Shown here: in pieces, positions 11,342-25,297 of the stretch | How the letters are laid out: each line of letters starts with the position of its first letter | Position numbering within the stretch: position 1 is the first letter of the stretch | Assembly: GCA_023512835.1 (NCBI GenBank) | Contig: CM042087.1 | Span: 44,634,017-44,698,016, forward strand | Source: Taxillus chinensis | Taxonomy: Eukaryota; Streptophyta; Magnoliopsida; Santalales; Loranthaceae | Direction of reading: 5' to 3' | Length of the DNA stretch: 64,000 nucleotides | Translations under genes and position numbers: made by a program | The notes under the pieces: model-generated | What the model saw: only the letters and a program-made list of their open reading frames with translations | Told to the model about the DNA's origin: nothing | Database searches by the model: none

Positions 11342-14143
11342 ATGGTTTCAGGATCCCTATCCATACTATCCTCCGCATCTTCATTCGCTTCCAGCTCCAG
11401 CTGCGACTCGTCTCCTCCCTACGCTCCCACCCGACGCAGATCCCTCATACCCTCCACTCCGAGCCCTAGGTTCCTGAATCACACCTCTCCCAACTCGTCT
11501 CCCCAAATTCTCAAACTCAAAGCAGCCTTGCGGCCCTTCCTCGAAGATGAATCTGCAGAGCAGTTTCTGCAAAACAACACCATCGCCGACTTCATGAGAT
11601 TCAGGCCAGGCGTCGATGGAGCCACCGGCGAGTTGCAGACCGCCGTCGTCAGGTACCGAAAGAGATTCCCTTGGTCCCTCCTGCACCCTTTTCTTCAGGT
11701 TCGATGTCTCGTGTAATCTACTAATCTGGATTCAGTTTCTCTCTCTCTCTTTAAATTAAATTACTGTAATTTTTAATTTTTATTTCTCAGGTTGATTTGG
11801 TTTCCACGATTCACATTGCAGACACGGAGTATGTTCACTCTGTCAAATGTCGCACTTTATTGCTCATGTTTTTTTGTTTTTAAATATTTACTTTTGTGGG
11901 TGTTTTGATAATATGCCCGCGTTGAATTATTGAATTATTGCTTGCTGTCGGCTAATCTGTGTGGTTCTGTCATCACCAGATTCCGGATTTTCAATTGAGT
12001 CGCCATGTCATTACCATTTTCCATTCTGACTTCAATCCGGAATCCGGTGATCAGAGTAACTAACCTGGTTCTTCGTAATAAATGTTGTGTCTGATCAGAT
12101 TTTATCATTCAGACCTGTGACTCAAACTTAAGGGACTTCAATAGGTCATGTACATCATGTGAACTTGTGATTACAATTATAGACGTCATGTCGGCTACTC
12201 CTAGTCTCTAACCCGGGGACAACAAATATTTGCTCTATACTTGAGGGAACTTTAACAAGTTATGTATATGTGATAGTTGTAATTAATTGCAATTGCAGAT
12301 GTTGGATGTAATTGTAGATAGTGGGTTCTAAAACTAGGCAAATTTCAAGCTGCCATATATTCTTCCCTGGATGTAATAATTCGTTTATTCAGCATTTCAG
12401 CTTATTTTTATACCCAACTGATGAAAGTATTGAATGGCCATCAATTCCTTCTTCAGATATTTTGAATCTATCCAGAAAGAATTGGAACCCTATGATTGCG
12501 TGCTTTATGAGATGGTGGCAAGCAGGGAGAGTTTAAGGAACCGAAGAAACCCTACAGCGAGGAAAAGACTCAAAGGCTCACAATCTCACGGTTTTAACAT
12601 TATTGGTTTCCTTCAAAAGCAGATATCTAAAGTTCTTCAACTTGATTTCCAATTGGACTGTCTCAACTACAGTGATGAAAATTGGTATCATGCAGATCTC
12701 GACTTCGAGACCTTCAGGTTACTTCAGGTTTGCTTCTATATCTATATATCTTTGCTGCAATTGAGGACCTTCCTCAAATGCCTGGCTCAGATTTTTGGGA
12801 TGTTTCAAGTATAAACGCTCATGTGAAGGTGTCTCCCTTGGTATTTATATTCTTGTGAAGGAAATTATGTCTTTTTGATCCGCAAAAAGGGTGTTTTTTC
12901 CTTAGGGTACTATGGAAGGTGTTTTTTTTTCCTTTTTTTCTTTTTTCCCTCAAGCATTCTGTGGACCTCCATTTGTCTCTTTATATCGTACTGTTTTTTT
13001 TTTTTTAAATTATCGACATGAATGATTTCTGCGGTTACTTTCAGCTTGAAAAGGGTGAGAATATGCTCACATTTGCGAGAGATATGACTCTTAGATCTAC
13101 CAAAGCATTGGTACAACCCACTCCAATCCCTGAAGAACTTGGTCCTGTACGGTCCAAGCTTCTCTGGGCTTCTCGCGTGGTGCCTATGCCGCTAATAGGA
13201 ATTCTCATTATTGGAAGCGTTTGTGTGGATATAGGAAGTCAGGTATCAGAATATCCAGAACTCAAAGCCTTGGCTAGGTTGGACTTCGGTACTGCAATGA
13301 AATTCCTCCTTGCAAAGCGACTAACCACAGAGTATGTATATGCCATTTATGATATTAAAGACTTCATCTGGATGTGATGTCAATAGCTGTTTTTGGTGAT
13401 TCTATTAATATATAGATTATACATGAAATGTTTTTACTTCTATGTACGATCGTTTCTATGACTAAATATTTCGAATACCCACACACCGCAACTCTTTTCT
13501 GAATTTGGCTCAGGGTTGGAGTTTTTTTTTAGTTTATGAATCCAAACATAAGATTCCAGGTTTAGAAGGCCTGTTTTATGGAACCTACTTCATAGCCCAA
13601 AATTTTGAAGTTGTAATCATGTCCAGCCTCAGCATTCAGCAAGTTTGTGTATTTTTCAGCTCAAAATCATAATATTATGATTTTGTGTATTCCTGAAGGT
13701 TCACGCTGGTGACGGCAGATGTGGAGGAGAAATCTGTGATCATCGGTGAGAGAAATAAAGCTGCCATGGAAGCACTCAGAAGAGCAATGGAGAAGGGCCA
13801 TAATAGAATAGCTGTTCTGTATGGAGGTGGCCACATGCCTGATCTTGGGAGGCGGCTGCAGGAGGAGTTGGAACTGGTCCCTTCTCGGGCGTGGTGGATG
13901 ACAGCTTGGTCCATAAGGAACCAAGAAATGGAGAGCAGTTCCCTGCCATTCTTGAAGACAATTGCCAAGTTGCTGGGTTGGCCATTAAATAGGTACCAGA
14001 CACTGGCACTGCTCCTTTTCTCTTTATTTCTGGCGTTGGATCTGTGGTTCTGGGAGCTCTTTTTTGGAACTGCGACCAGCTGGGTTTCCATTGTGGCTTC
14101 AAAAGTTGTTCATTCCATCGACAATGTACACAGTTTAACATGA
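11342..14143 (+). CDS. TraB-domain protein, probably plastid or mitochondrial
   Basis: Exons 11342-11698, 11791-11828, 12457-12727, 13045-13331 and 13699-14143 give 465 residues in consistent phase. The first 60 residues are rich in Ser, Pro and Arg without acids, like a transit peptide. The TraB/PrgY/TIKI-type domain follows: VDLVSTIHIADTEYF carries the first conserved His motif, then ELEPYDCVLYEMVAS with the conserved Glu, and later VLYGGGHMPDLGRRL with the second Gly-rich His motif. A hydrophobic segment near the C-terminus (LALLLFSLFLALDLWFW) should be a membrane anchor. In bacteria TraB/PrgY inhibits pheromone, and animal TIKI proteins are metalloproteases with this fold. Some Arabidopsis members act at ER-mitochondria contacts; whether this one does is unknown. 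Intron 4 contains a dispersed repeat copy. Confidence 0.85.
13553..13657 (+). repeat. Dispersed ~105-bp repeat, copy B (TraB intron 4)
   Basis: Homologous to 8048-8151 and lying in the last intron of the TraB gene, ending about 40 bp before the acceptor. Shared words include GAAGTTGTAATCA and CCAGCCTCAGCATTC. Confidence 0.8.
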
Positions 14144-14390
14144 ATTAGCCATTAGTACAGTACAGAAGGTTTAGCATGTACTTGAATTTCCATGTGCATG
14201 CTATGAATCTCTCAGACAGAGAATAGGGAAACCATATTTCTGTTTCAGTCGAGTTAAGTTCTTTTCTGTAACAGAATATAGTACATCATCTCACGTGCCT
14301 ATGTCTTGGATGGATCCACAGTGGTTCACTAGCATAATCAAACTCGAGTTGGCGTGTACTCATCATGCAATTAACAAGTAGAGACACAGT

Positions 14391-14392
14391 GA

Positions 14393-14431
<39 letters not shown>
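14391..14431 (+). repeat. (AC)n(GA)n compound microsatellite
   Basis: About ten AC units are followed directly by about ten GA units, some 250 bp after the TraB stop codon. Confidence 0.95.
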
Positions 14432-14549
14432 CTGTGTCTACTTATCCATCGTGAGATCGTGAGGCGAGATGCGCGCAAAAAGATAGCATTGCTAATTTTT
14501 ATAATTAAATTTTAATTAGTCGAGTGTTTTGTCAGTACCCCCCCTGGTG

Positions 14550-14614
14550 CCCCCCCCCCCCCCCCCCCTCCCCCCCCTTTCTCTTTTCCCTTTTTTTTCT
14601 TTTTTTTTTTTTTT

Positions 14615-14677
<63 letters not shown>

Positions 14678-14687
14678 CTTTTCTTTT

Positions 14688-14752
<65 letters not shown>

Positions 14753-14779
14753 CCCCCCCCCTCCCTTTTTTTTTTTCTT

Positions 14780-14861
<82 letters not shown>

Positions 14862-14893
14862 CCCCCCCCCCCCCCCCTTTTTCTTTTTTTTTT
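14550..14893 (+). repeat. 344-nt uninterrupted C/T tract
   Basis: From 14550 to 14893 there is no A or G. Long poly-T blocks alternate with poly-C blocks at both ends and in the middle. The long Phe/Pro open frames across it are meaningless. It may be a genuine polypyrimidine array or an assembly/read artefact. Confidence 0.95.
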
Positions 14894-17800
14894 AATTTAT
14901 TAGTTTTCTAATTAATTTTATATTTATATACATATCCACATAATATATATATATATATAAGATTATTATACGATGAGATCGAGGCTTGTAAAATCTTTTA
15001 ATATGAATTTACCGATATAAATTAATTTAGTCGAGTGTTTAATCTACTTATCTACTTATTTTGCCGAGTGTTTAACTTAATTTTTAGGCGAGTGTTTTCT
15101 ACTTATCTTTATATGTATATTATACATTACCATAGGTACGTAGCACATGTATAACAAATGTGCGTGGTTTTATGTGCATTTATTTTATGGATATTTATTT
15201 GTTTAATTTTAAACTTGTTATGTCTTTTTAATAATTATGCTATTAAGTTATTTTTGTTAACTTTTTATAGATTTTTATTTACTTTTTTTTTAAAAAATGA
15301 TCAATAATAGGTGAAATTTATTTGAATTCAATAATTATCACTAGGTGTGTAACTGAGCTGAGCCCATGACTCATCTCATTTATTTAAAAACAAATTGAGT
15401 TGAGCTTCGTATAAGATTTTTTAAGCTAAGTCAACTAGAACTAAGTCATTGCAAATTTTTTATTTTTAGTGTAAATTGTATTATTTATTGAGTCACCGAT
15501 TTCGACCAATCGGCCCGATAACTTCGCTCTAAATGTTTACTCCTTTATAAATAAATTTTGTCTAGTTTTCAATGTCGTGATTAATTGGTATTAATTGAAG
15601 TGTCATGGAAGCAAAGGCACGATTATGAATCTTAACAGATATGCGGAAATCTCCATTGGCATCGGATTTAGCGATGAATGATGCGATAGCGGTCCATTAT
15701 GGTTGACAAATAGCATGTCAAGCTAGTGGAGGTCAGTCTGCTTGCTGGCCGATGGAAGGTCATTTTTCAGTGGGAGATGTGAAGGGGAAGGACTGATGTG
15801 TCCGTACGTGTGTTCTTGGAAGCCCCCCAGACAGAGACCCGTCATTGAATCTAGTTTTGTTGGATCCGGCATTGACAAGTTCTGTTACCTATAAAAAAAC
15901 ACTTCCACATCGAAATTAAAGCTAATGAGACCGGGAAACACTTTTGATGGAATATGGATATAATTTGCCTATAACTTAGTTTTATTTATTTATATTTAGT
16001 TTTTTAGAATTAAATTTTGCAAAATTTATTAGATTAATGTAAAATTTTACATACACACTACACGTGGAACCGACCCAAAGAGTAGATAAGTAAGACCTTA
16101 AAATTTTTGATCCAAAAATAAGGCTCTCTTCAATTTGATTGCGCAGAACATTCATTCTTAAATAATTTATTTTGAAAATAATAATTTCTATCATATATAT
16201 TATATTATATAGTCTTTTTTTATTATTGTATTTTCTTTTAATTTATAATTTTAATATTAATATCTATTTTAAAATATTATGTTATTCCTATAATTCTAGT
16301 AAAATAATAATAATAATAATAACATAAATTAATAGTTTAACATATATATACAAATAATTTTATTATTTTATAATGTCAAAAAGATAAGAATTCAAATTTA
16401 AATTTTGCTTTGGGCCCCATAAATTTTGAAGCCATCCCGACTACATGAATATTTACTTTAATAATTAATTTTTTAAATAAATATTAATAAAATACTAAAA
16501 TGATAAAAATCAGAACAGTATGTATACACATGATAAAATGCAGCAATAAATCTAATTATACTCCAACATTTGCATTTCTCTGTCTTTTGTTTTGCTTTTT
16601 CCCCTGCAAGCCATTTTTAAATAGTACGAAAAACAAAACAAAAATTGGTATAGACATATATCACCTTCATTTCATATAATTAATAAATATATAAATAAAA
16701 AAAACTTAACAATTCAATAAATTTGTTTGCATAAAATTAACCTTTTAAATTTAGGGATAAATCCAGCCCGTGAAAAAGAAAACCTATATAATAAGCTCGA
16801 TTAAAATAAGCATTGTGAATGTTTTATACATTTTTTATTATGATCTAGTCACTGCTTTATCTTTATTACCGTCCTAATTAAAGTATTAATATTATTACAA
16901 TTTATAATCGGATATATTTTTTGTGAATTTGTAATAAGAGGGCAATTTCTAGTTGGATTAACCATTAAGAAAAATAATATGTACAACTGATACGTGACAT
17001 CACTGTAAAACAGTGATTGATATGGATAATTTTGATTTATTTGTTTTTTCTTTTCTCCAGTAATTTATTATGTTATTTCACCATCATGATTATCCACCGA
17101 AAGTCCAATGGTACATTGGTACGTAGCATTACTCGGATAAAAACATAAGTCATTTTAAAACTAAAAATAATAAAAGGTTATTTTTATTATGTAAACAAAA
17201 AGGGTCAATATTTGATTGGGGGTGTTTTTTATTTTTGTTTAAAAAAGGAATAGTTATTTTTTAGTACAAAAAATTAAAACTAAAAATAATAAAAGGTTAT
17301 TTTTAATTTAGAGTACTCCTAAAATGAAAACATTCATCGATTATTTCTATTTTTTTTATTTTTTATACTCGAAAATAATTATTGATAGCGAAAATAAAAA
17401 ATGTTTCAATCGAAGATATCCTATGTCACTTGCTCATCAAAAGTTCAACATTCAAGCATATTGCATGCATGCATTATCATTTAAAAAAAATCATGCATGG
17501 CCTTGCATGATTGAATTTCATTTTTTCTTTAAAAGTTTTCTCTCTTGTAGGTGTAGAAGAAATATACAGTAGCTGGGTATGGTGACCTTTTTTTTATAAA
17601 ACATATATATGAAAATAAAATAAAATATTTCAAAAATATAACCTTTTATGCATTGAGAGCTATCATATACTTTTTCTTAATTAGTAAATGCCAAAAATTC
17701 AATGAATTGGTACACTAGGAAAACTTTCAATCCACTGTCATCCGTATGATCGATGGGGTTTAATGGTATTATAATAATAATAATAAATGTATTTCTAAAA

Positions 17801-18039
17801 TGTGCCTTCCTCACTCAAATAAAGAGGAAAAAAAATAAAAATCTTTCTTTATCTATTATCTCATATATATAATATACCGGAAAACAAGAAATTTAAGAAT
17901 TAAAAAATGTGCGAGTGGTCGCGTCGATTGCGAAAGATAGCCGGGCAAATGAAATGAATATAGGCAAAAAAAAAACAGACATGTACTCATTCGTTTAACT
18001 CTATTAAACGGGTCATGTCTTTTCTTTCTCCAGTAGACC
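14894..18039. other. AT-rich intergenic region, no gene seen
   Basis: The word CGAGTGTTT occurs at 14521, 15032, 15065 and 15089, on both sides of the pyrimidine tract, suggesting a degraded local tandem repeat. 15590-15870 is less AT-rich but I recognise no product. A direct repeat (AAAACTAAAAATAATAAAAG) lies at about 17157 and 17276. An (AAT)n run lies at about 16305-16320. The rest shows nothing beyond A/T runs. Confidence 0.55.
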
Positions 18040-18060
18040 TATATATATATACTATAAATA
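18036..18060 (+). promoter_or_regulatory. TATA region of the OVATE gene
   Basis: CTATATATATATACTATAAA ends about 90 bp before the ATG and is followed by a CT-rich leader (18067-18140), a typical plant core promoter plus pyrimidine-rich 5' leader. Confidence 0.65.
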
Positions 18061-18151
18061 AGCCCCCCCTCTCTCTCTTTCTCTAGCTCTATAGTCTCTA
18101 GTTTCTTGGTCTCTCGTCTCTAACTATCTCTCTCGCTATCAGTCCCTCCAC

Positions 18152-18922
18152 ATGGGGAACAGATTCAACTTTCGTCTCTCCAGCCTTTTCCGAAATCGTT
18201 TCCGCTCATGCCAGCGCCGGTCCCGAATCCAATCGGACGCCATTGAAAAACCGATCTTGTCGTTACCCATCTGCCAGAAAACAGCCAACGCAGTCCGAAA
18301 CTGCATCGTCGTCACCCGAAAAACTAGGCTGTCGGACCCGAAAAAGCTGCCGGCCGACATGGATATTGGTCTCTGTCCGCCGGTATCCCCTGTCTCGGAG
18401 AAAACGAAACAGCCAAAGAAGTCGATGAAGGACGGCGTGGGGGAGTCGAATAACACGATGATGACAGAACTAGACTCTGGGAATTTCAGCAGCGGCGCGT
18501 GGTCGGACGGTGAAACGGAGACTCTGTTTTCCTCGAAGAGCACCACGCTGTCCTCGGACTCGCCGCCGGTGCCTCGCCGGAGAGGGTACAGAAGTGGCCG
18601 GAAAATGGGTCGCAAGAGGGTGATGAGGATCTGCAGGCCCCCTCAGCAGGACGTGGAAGTGAGCAGCAGCAGCAGCAACAAGGTGGGGGAGAGCGTCGCC
18701 GTGGCCAAGCGGTCCCGTGACCCGTACAGCGACTTCAGGGCGTCGATGGTGGAGATGGTGGTGGAGAAGCAGATTTTCGCGGCGGCGGAGCTGGAGCAGC
18801 TGTTGCAGTGCTTCCTGTCGCTGAACGAGTCGCGCCATCACGGGGTCATTGTGGAGGTTTTTACCGAGATTTGGGAAGCACTCTTCTATCAACAGAATTT
18901 GAGTTGTATTACTGATATATGA
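18152..18922 (+). CDS. OVATE family protein (OFP), intronless
   Basis: Single exon of 256 residues. OVATE family proteins are plant-specific repressors that bind TALE homeodomain proteins and the TRM/microtubule machinery and shape organs (known for the family). The basic N-terminus (MGNRFNFRLSSLFRNRFRSC) fits nuclear or nucleolar localisation. A Ser-rich middle follows, with SDGETETLFSSKSTTLSSDS and a poly-Ser run coded by an AGC repeat. The OVATE domain fills residues 190 to about 249: DPYSDFRASMVEMVVEKQIF, then LEQLLQCFLSLNESRHHGVI, then VFTEIWEALF. The ATG is the first after the TATA box. GC content is far above the flanking DNA. No introns, as usual for OFPs. The subgroup was not assigned. 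Confidence 0.93.
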   Translation: MGNRFNFRLSSLFRNRFRSCQRRSRIQSDAIEKPILSLPICQKTANAVRNCIVVTRKTRLSDPKKLPADMDIGLCPPVSPVSEKTKQPKKSMKDGVGESNNTMMTELDSGNFSSGAWSDGETETLFSSKSTTLSSDSPPVPRRRGYRSGRKMGRKRVMRICRPPQQDVEVSSSSSNKVGESVAVAKRSRDPYSDFRASMVEMVVEKQIFAAAELEQLLQCFLSLNESRHHGVIVEVFTEIWEALFYQQNLSCITDI

Positions 18923-21809
18923 AATCGTAGTGCGCTTATACTTTGATTTTACTTCACTTACTTACAGCGCCAACTAGAATAATAACAGCCTTCGTTTTAG
19001 CAGCAGACCTTTTTTGAACAGTTGCTTCATTCTCTCGACCGATAAAGATATGAATAATGCTAGTATGAGCAACTTCATTGTCGACTTTTTTATTTGAACA
19101 TTTCGAATTATATATATGATGTTAATTCCAAAACCATTAATGTTTAAATAAAAAATGGACAAGAATATTATATTTTATCCTTTCACATATTTTTATTTTT
19201 ATTTTATTTAAGAAAAAAACTATTATCTTAAGATAATTATTTTTTTTTAAGAGCAAATATAAAAAGATAGTCCCATCATATATATAGAAAGAAAAATAGT
19301 CATTTTACATATTACTAAAAAGGTTATTCATATTTTTTTTCTTTCTATGGAGTGATCTGATTTTTGTCACATAATTATCCACTGATTACATAACACTAGT
19401 GAGTCATAACATTACTCTCTCACACGCACACACACATATATATATATAATGCACTTAGCGCATGTGTGATCTAGATCACACTTTTATTTAACCATTTATT
19501 TGTTATAATATCCGCTATAGTTAGATGAAATTGTAATTTAAAACGTTCAATCATGATCAAATAGTTCTAACCGTATTATGCTTAACACATTTTCGAACAA
19601 AACACATTAATTTGTGTCAAATTATATCTACTTTTTTTCACTTTTCTGTTATTGTGACATTCAAGTAATTCCAGCGAATCACTTCTACCTTTTTAACATT
19701 ATCACACAACACAAGTTTTATATCTAATCTTTTTATTGAATTTATATAATACTTTTTAATGTTATAAAAAGTACCCTCCAATAATTATTAAATTATAACA
19801 AATTAACTTTTTTCATTTCTCTTTTATTTTACCTTTTTTTTACGTTTCTCAAGATAAATAATAAAAAGTGTTTTAATATTATATGAAATGGTTAAGAAAA
19901 ATTATTGAGATATAGAAAGAAAAAAATTTTAAAAATAAAAACTAAAATAGTTAAAATAATGATATCCTCAAGACAGACCAAAATTCCTTTAGACAGGAGG
20001 CCAAAATTCAGTGAATTAAAAATATATAAAGAACTATTAAACAAAACAAAACCGTTAGTTGAGTTGTATATAGGAAAATATATTTTAAACTCAAAACAAA
20101 AATGCTCACACATTGAATTATTTAAGTAACAAAAAAAGTTCTTCATTAAATATAAAAAGTTAACTTGAATCATTATAATCAAAAAGCAGAAATAAGATTA
20201 ATATTATTATCATTTCTTTAGGTTTAGAATCACTAGTGAGCAAGGTTAGTTCTCATTATAAAAATCTAGCATATTTAAGATTTTATTGATATTTATTTCA
20301 AAAATGGATAATTAGATTGAATAATCATATAATATTGTAACATATTTGTAAAATGTTATCGATTAATTTTTGTGTAAATTTAATTAATAATAATTAAATT
20401 AAATTGTATTTATTTATTTTCAAATTTTATTTTAATTAAATTTATACAAAAATTAACTATTAGATCACTATCAAATTTTACAACCATAATAAATATTAAA
20501 TAAATTTTTAATTTAATAATAATTTTTACAATAAATATTAATAAAGTCCAAAAAAAATCAAATCATCAAAAACTAATACAATTAGGCTCCACGCAAAATA
20601 TTTTCCTTTGAAAAATAAATTTTAGGAAAATATTTGTTTTCAGTTTTTGTTTGTGAAAATTTTTCGGCAAATGCTTTTTTCTAGAAAAAACATCTCATCA
20701 AATTCCAGCATGCGTAACCTGACAATTAATCTGAGGGCTGCTCCCAACTACAACCCATCAAATTCATTCAAAACTCTAATGTTAAAGATTTTATTTTTAT
20801 TCGTGCAGCCACCGATTCACCATTTCGTCAGTTCAACGTTCTCATCAAGTGAAATAATTAATAAACAAATAAAAGATTAAATAAACACATACATAACGAG
20901 AGAGAGACTGATCTTGAAGCAGAAAAGAGGAAAAAAAGGGGGGGGGGGGTTTGTTGGTGGGGTGTTGCCAGTGATGGAGCAGCGCGACCGTGAAGGAGAG
21001 AGGCACGCAGGAAAGGAAAATGTGTTAAGGAAAAGAATTTTCCGATTAAAATTTAAATATGGTACGTTCACTTTTTTTCTTCTTGTATATAATTTTTTTT
21101 TCAAAATATTTTTCCTAATACATACAATCGATTTGCTGTATGGCTATAGAATTATAGCTAATACAACAAATTATAATTAATTCATGAATTTATTATTTTT
21201 TCTCATGCTACTATGTTATATATGTTATATAGCATTATAGGAAAATATTTTATCCCAACACAAATGAAATCTTAAAAAGCATACCGTTTTACAACAAGAA
21301 TACAATATATGTCAAATGTGTATTTGTATGGGCCTAGTGCCAAAGAATACAATTTTTATATTAGAAATATCTATTTATTTGATTTGGGAAAAAAAAACTA
21401 AAATTTGAAATTTAAAAAATTTAAAATCAAATTTATTTAAGTTATTTTGGTTTTCCCAGTAATAAAATTTATTTAATTTTGGTTTAAAAGCCATATTTAT
21501 GGTTTAATTAAAATTTCACTCGCTTACATCATGCTTTTAGACCCAAAAAAAGCCTTTATATATTAAATGAATCTAAATAAATAAATTCAGTTTTTCAGTA
21601 AACCAATTTTTTAGCCCAAATTAAATGAAATACCTAATTTACCTTAAATTTAACTTGAAATCAAATAAAAAAACAAAAAAAAAAGTCGATTTGATTTAGT
21701 TTGGTTTGGTGTTTTTAGTAATTATGTCGCCCTACTGGTTATGGGGTAAGGGTTCTTCATCTATATGAGATTTATATAAATAAACACTTTCTATCCGTGA
21801 ACCAACGCT
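18923..21809. other. AT-rich intergenic region, no gene seen
   Basis: No coding similarity seen. GGAAAATATTT words in both orientations near 20590-20640, 21095 and 21240 suggest a decayed MITE of about 650 bp (20590-21260). It encloses a poly-G stretch at 20938-20950 and a slightly GC-richer 20890-21020 segment. Short ORFs in 19.9-21.1 kb are low-complexity. Confidence 0.5.
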
Positions 21810-21849
21810 GTTGAGATGGCCGAGTTGGTCTAAGGCGCCAGATTAAGGT

Positions 21850-21882
<33 letters not shown>

Positions 21883-21890
21883 TCTCAACA
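21810..21890 (+). tRNA. tRNA-Leu (anticodon AAG), copy 1
   Basis: Full cloverleaf: acceptor stem GTTGAGA/TCTCAAC with discriminator A, A box TGGCCGAGTTGG, anticodon arm CCAGA-TTAAGGT-TCTGG giving AAG, a short variable arm typical of class II Leu (TCCGAAAGGGCG), and B box GGTTCAAATCC. A T-rich stretch (TTTTGTGTTT) follows as a likely Pol III terminator. No intron and no encoded CCA. Confidence 0.97.
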
Positions 21891-21972
21891 GTAATGTTTT
21901 GTGTTTAATTTATATATTTTACTCCTTTTGAAGAAGAGAATAAATATAAACGAAATGCTCCAGTCTGCCGCT

Positions 21973-22012
21973 GTTGAGATGGCCGAGTTGGTCTAAGGCG
22001 CCAGATTAAGGT

Positions 22013-22045
<33 letters not shown>

Positions 22046-22053
22046 TCTCAACA
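21973..22053 (+). tRNA. tRNA-Leu (anticodon AAG), copy 2
   Basis: Identical over 81 nt to the copy 82 bp upstream, in the same orientation. A TTTT run follows within 15 nt. It ends 101 bp before the start codon of the E2 gene, so the Pol II promoter of that gene must lie among or over the tRNA genes. Confidence 0.97.
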
Positions 22054-22154
22054 ATTCTAATTTTGATCTTAATTTATTTATTTTGTACGAACGAAATATG
22101 CCCACCCAGCCCACTCGACAAACGAAACCAGGAAACCAAAAAAACAGGACGGCA

Positions 22155-25297
<3,143 letters not shown>

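Noticed and set aside
14524..14903. Long Phe/Pro-rich open frames
   Set aside because: They are the trivial translation of the pure pyrimidine tract and contain no protein signal.
18139..18892. Minus-strand frames of 158 and 140 codons opposite the OVATE gene
   Set aside because: They are antisense shadows of a GC-rich coding exon with no family similarity.
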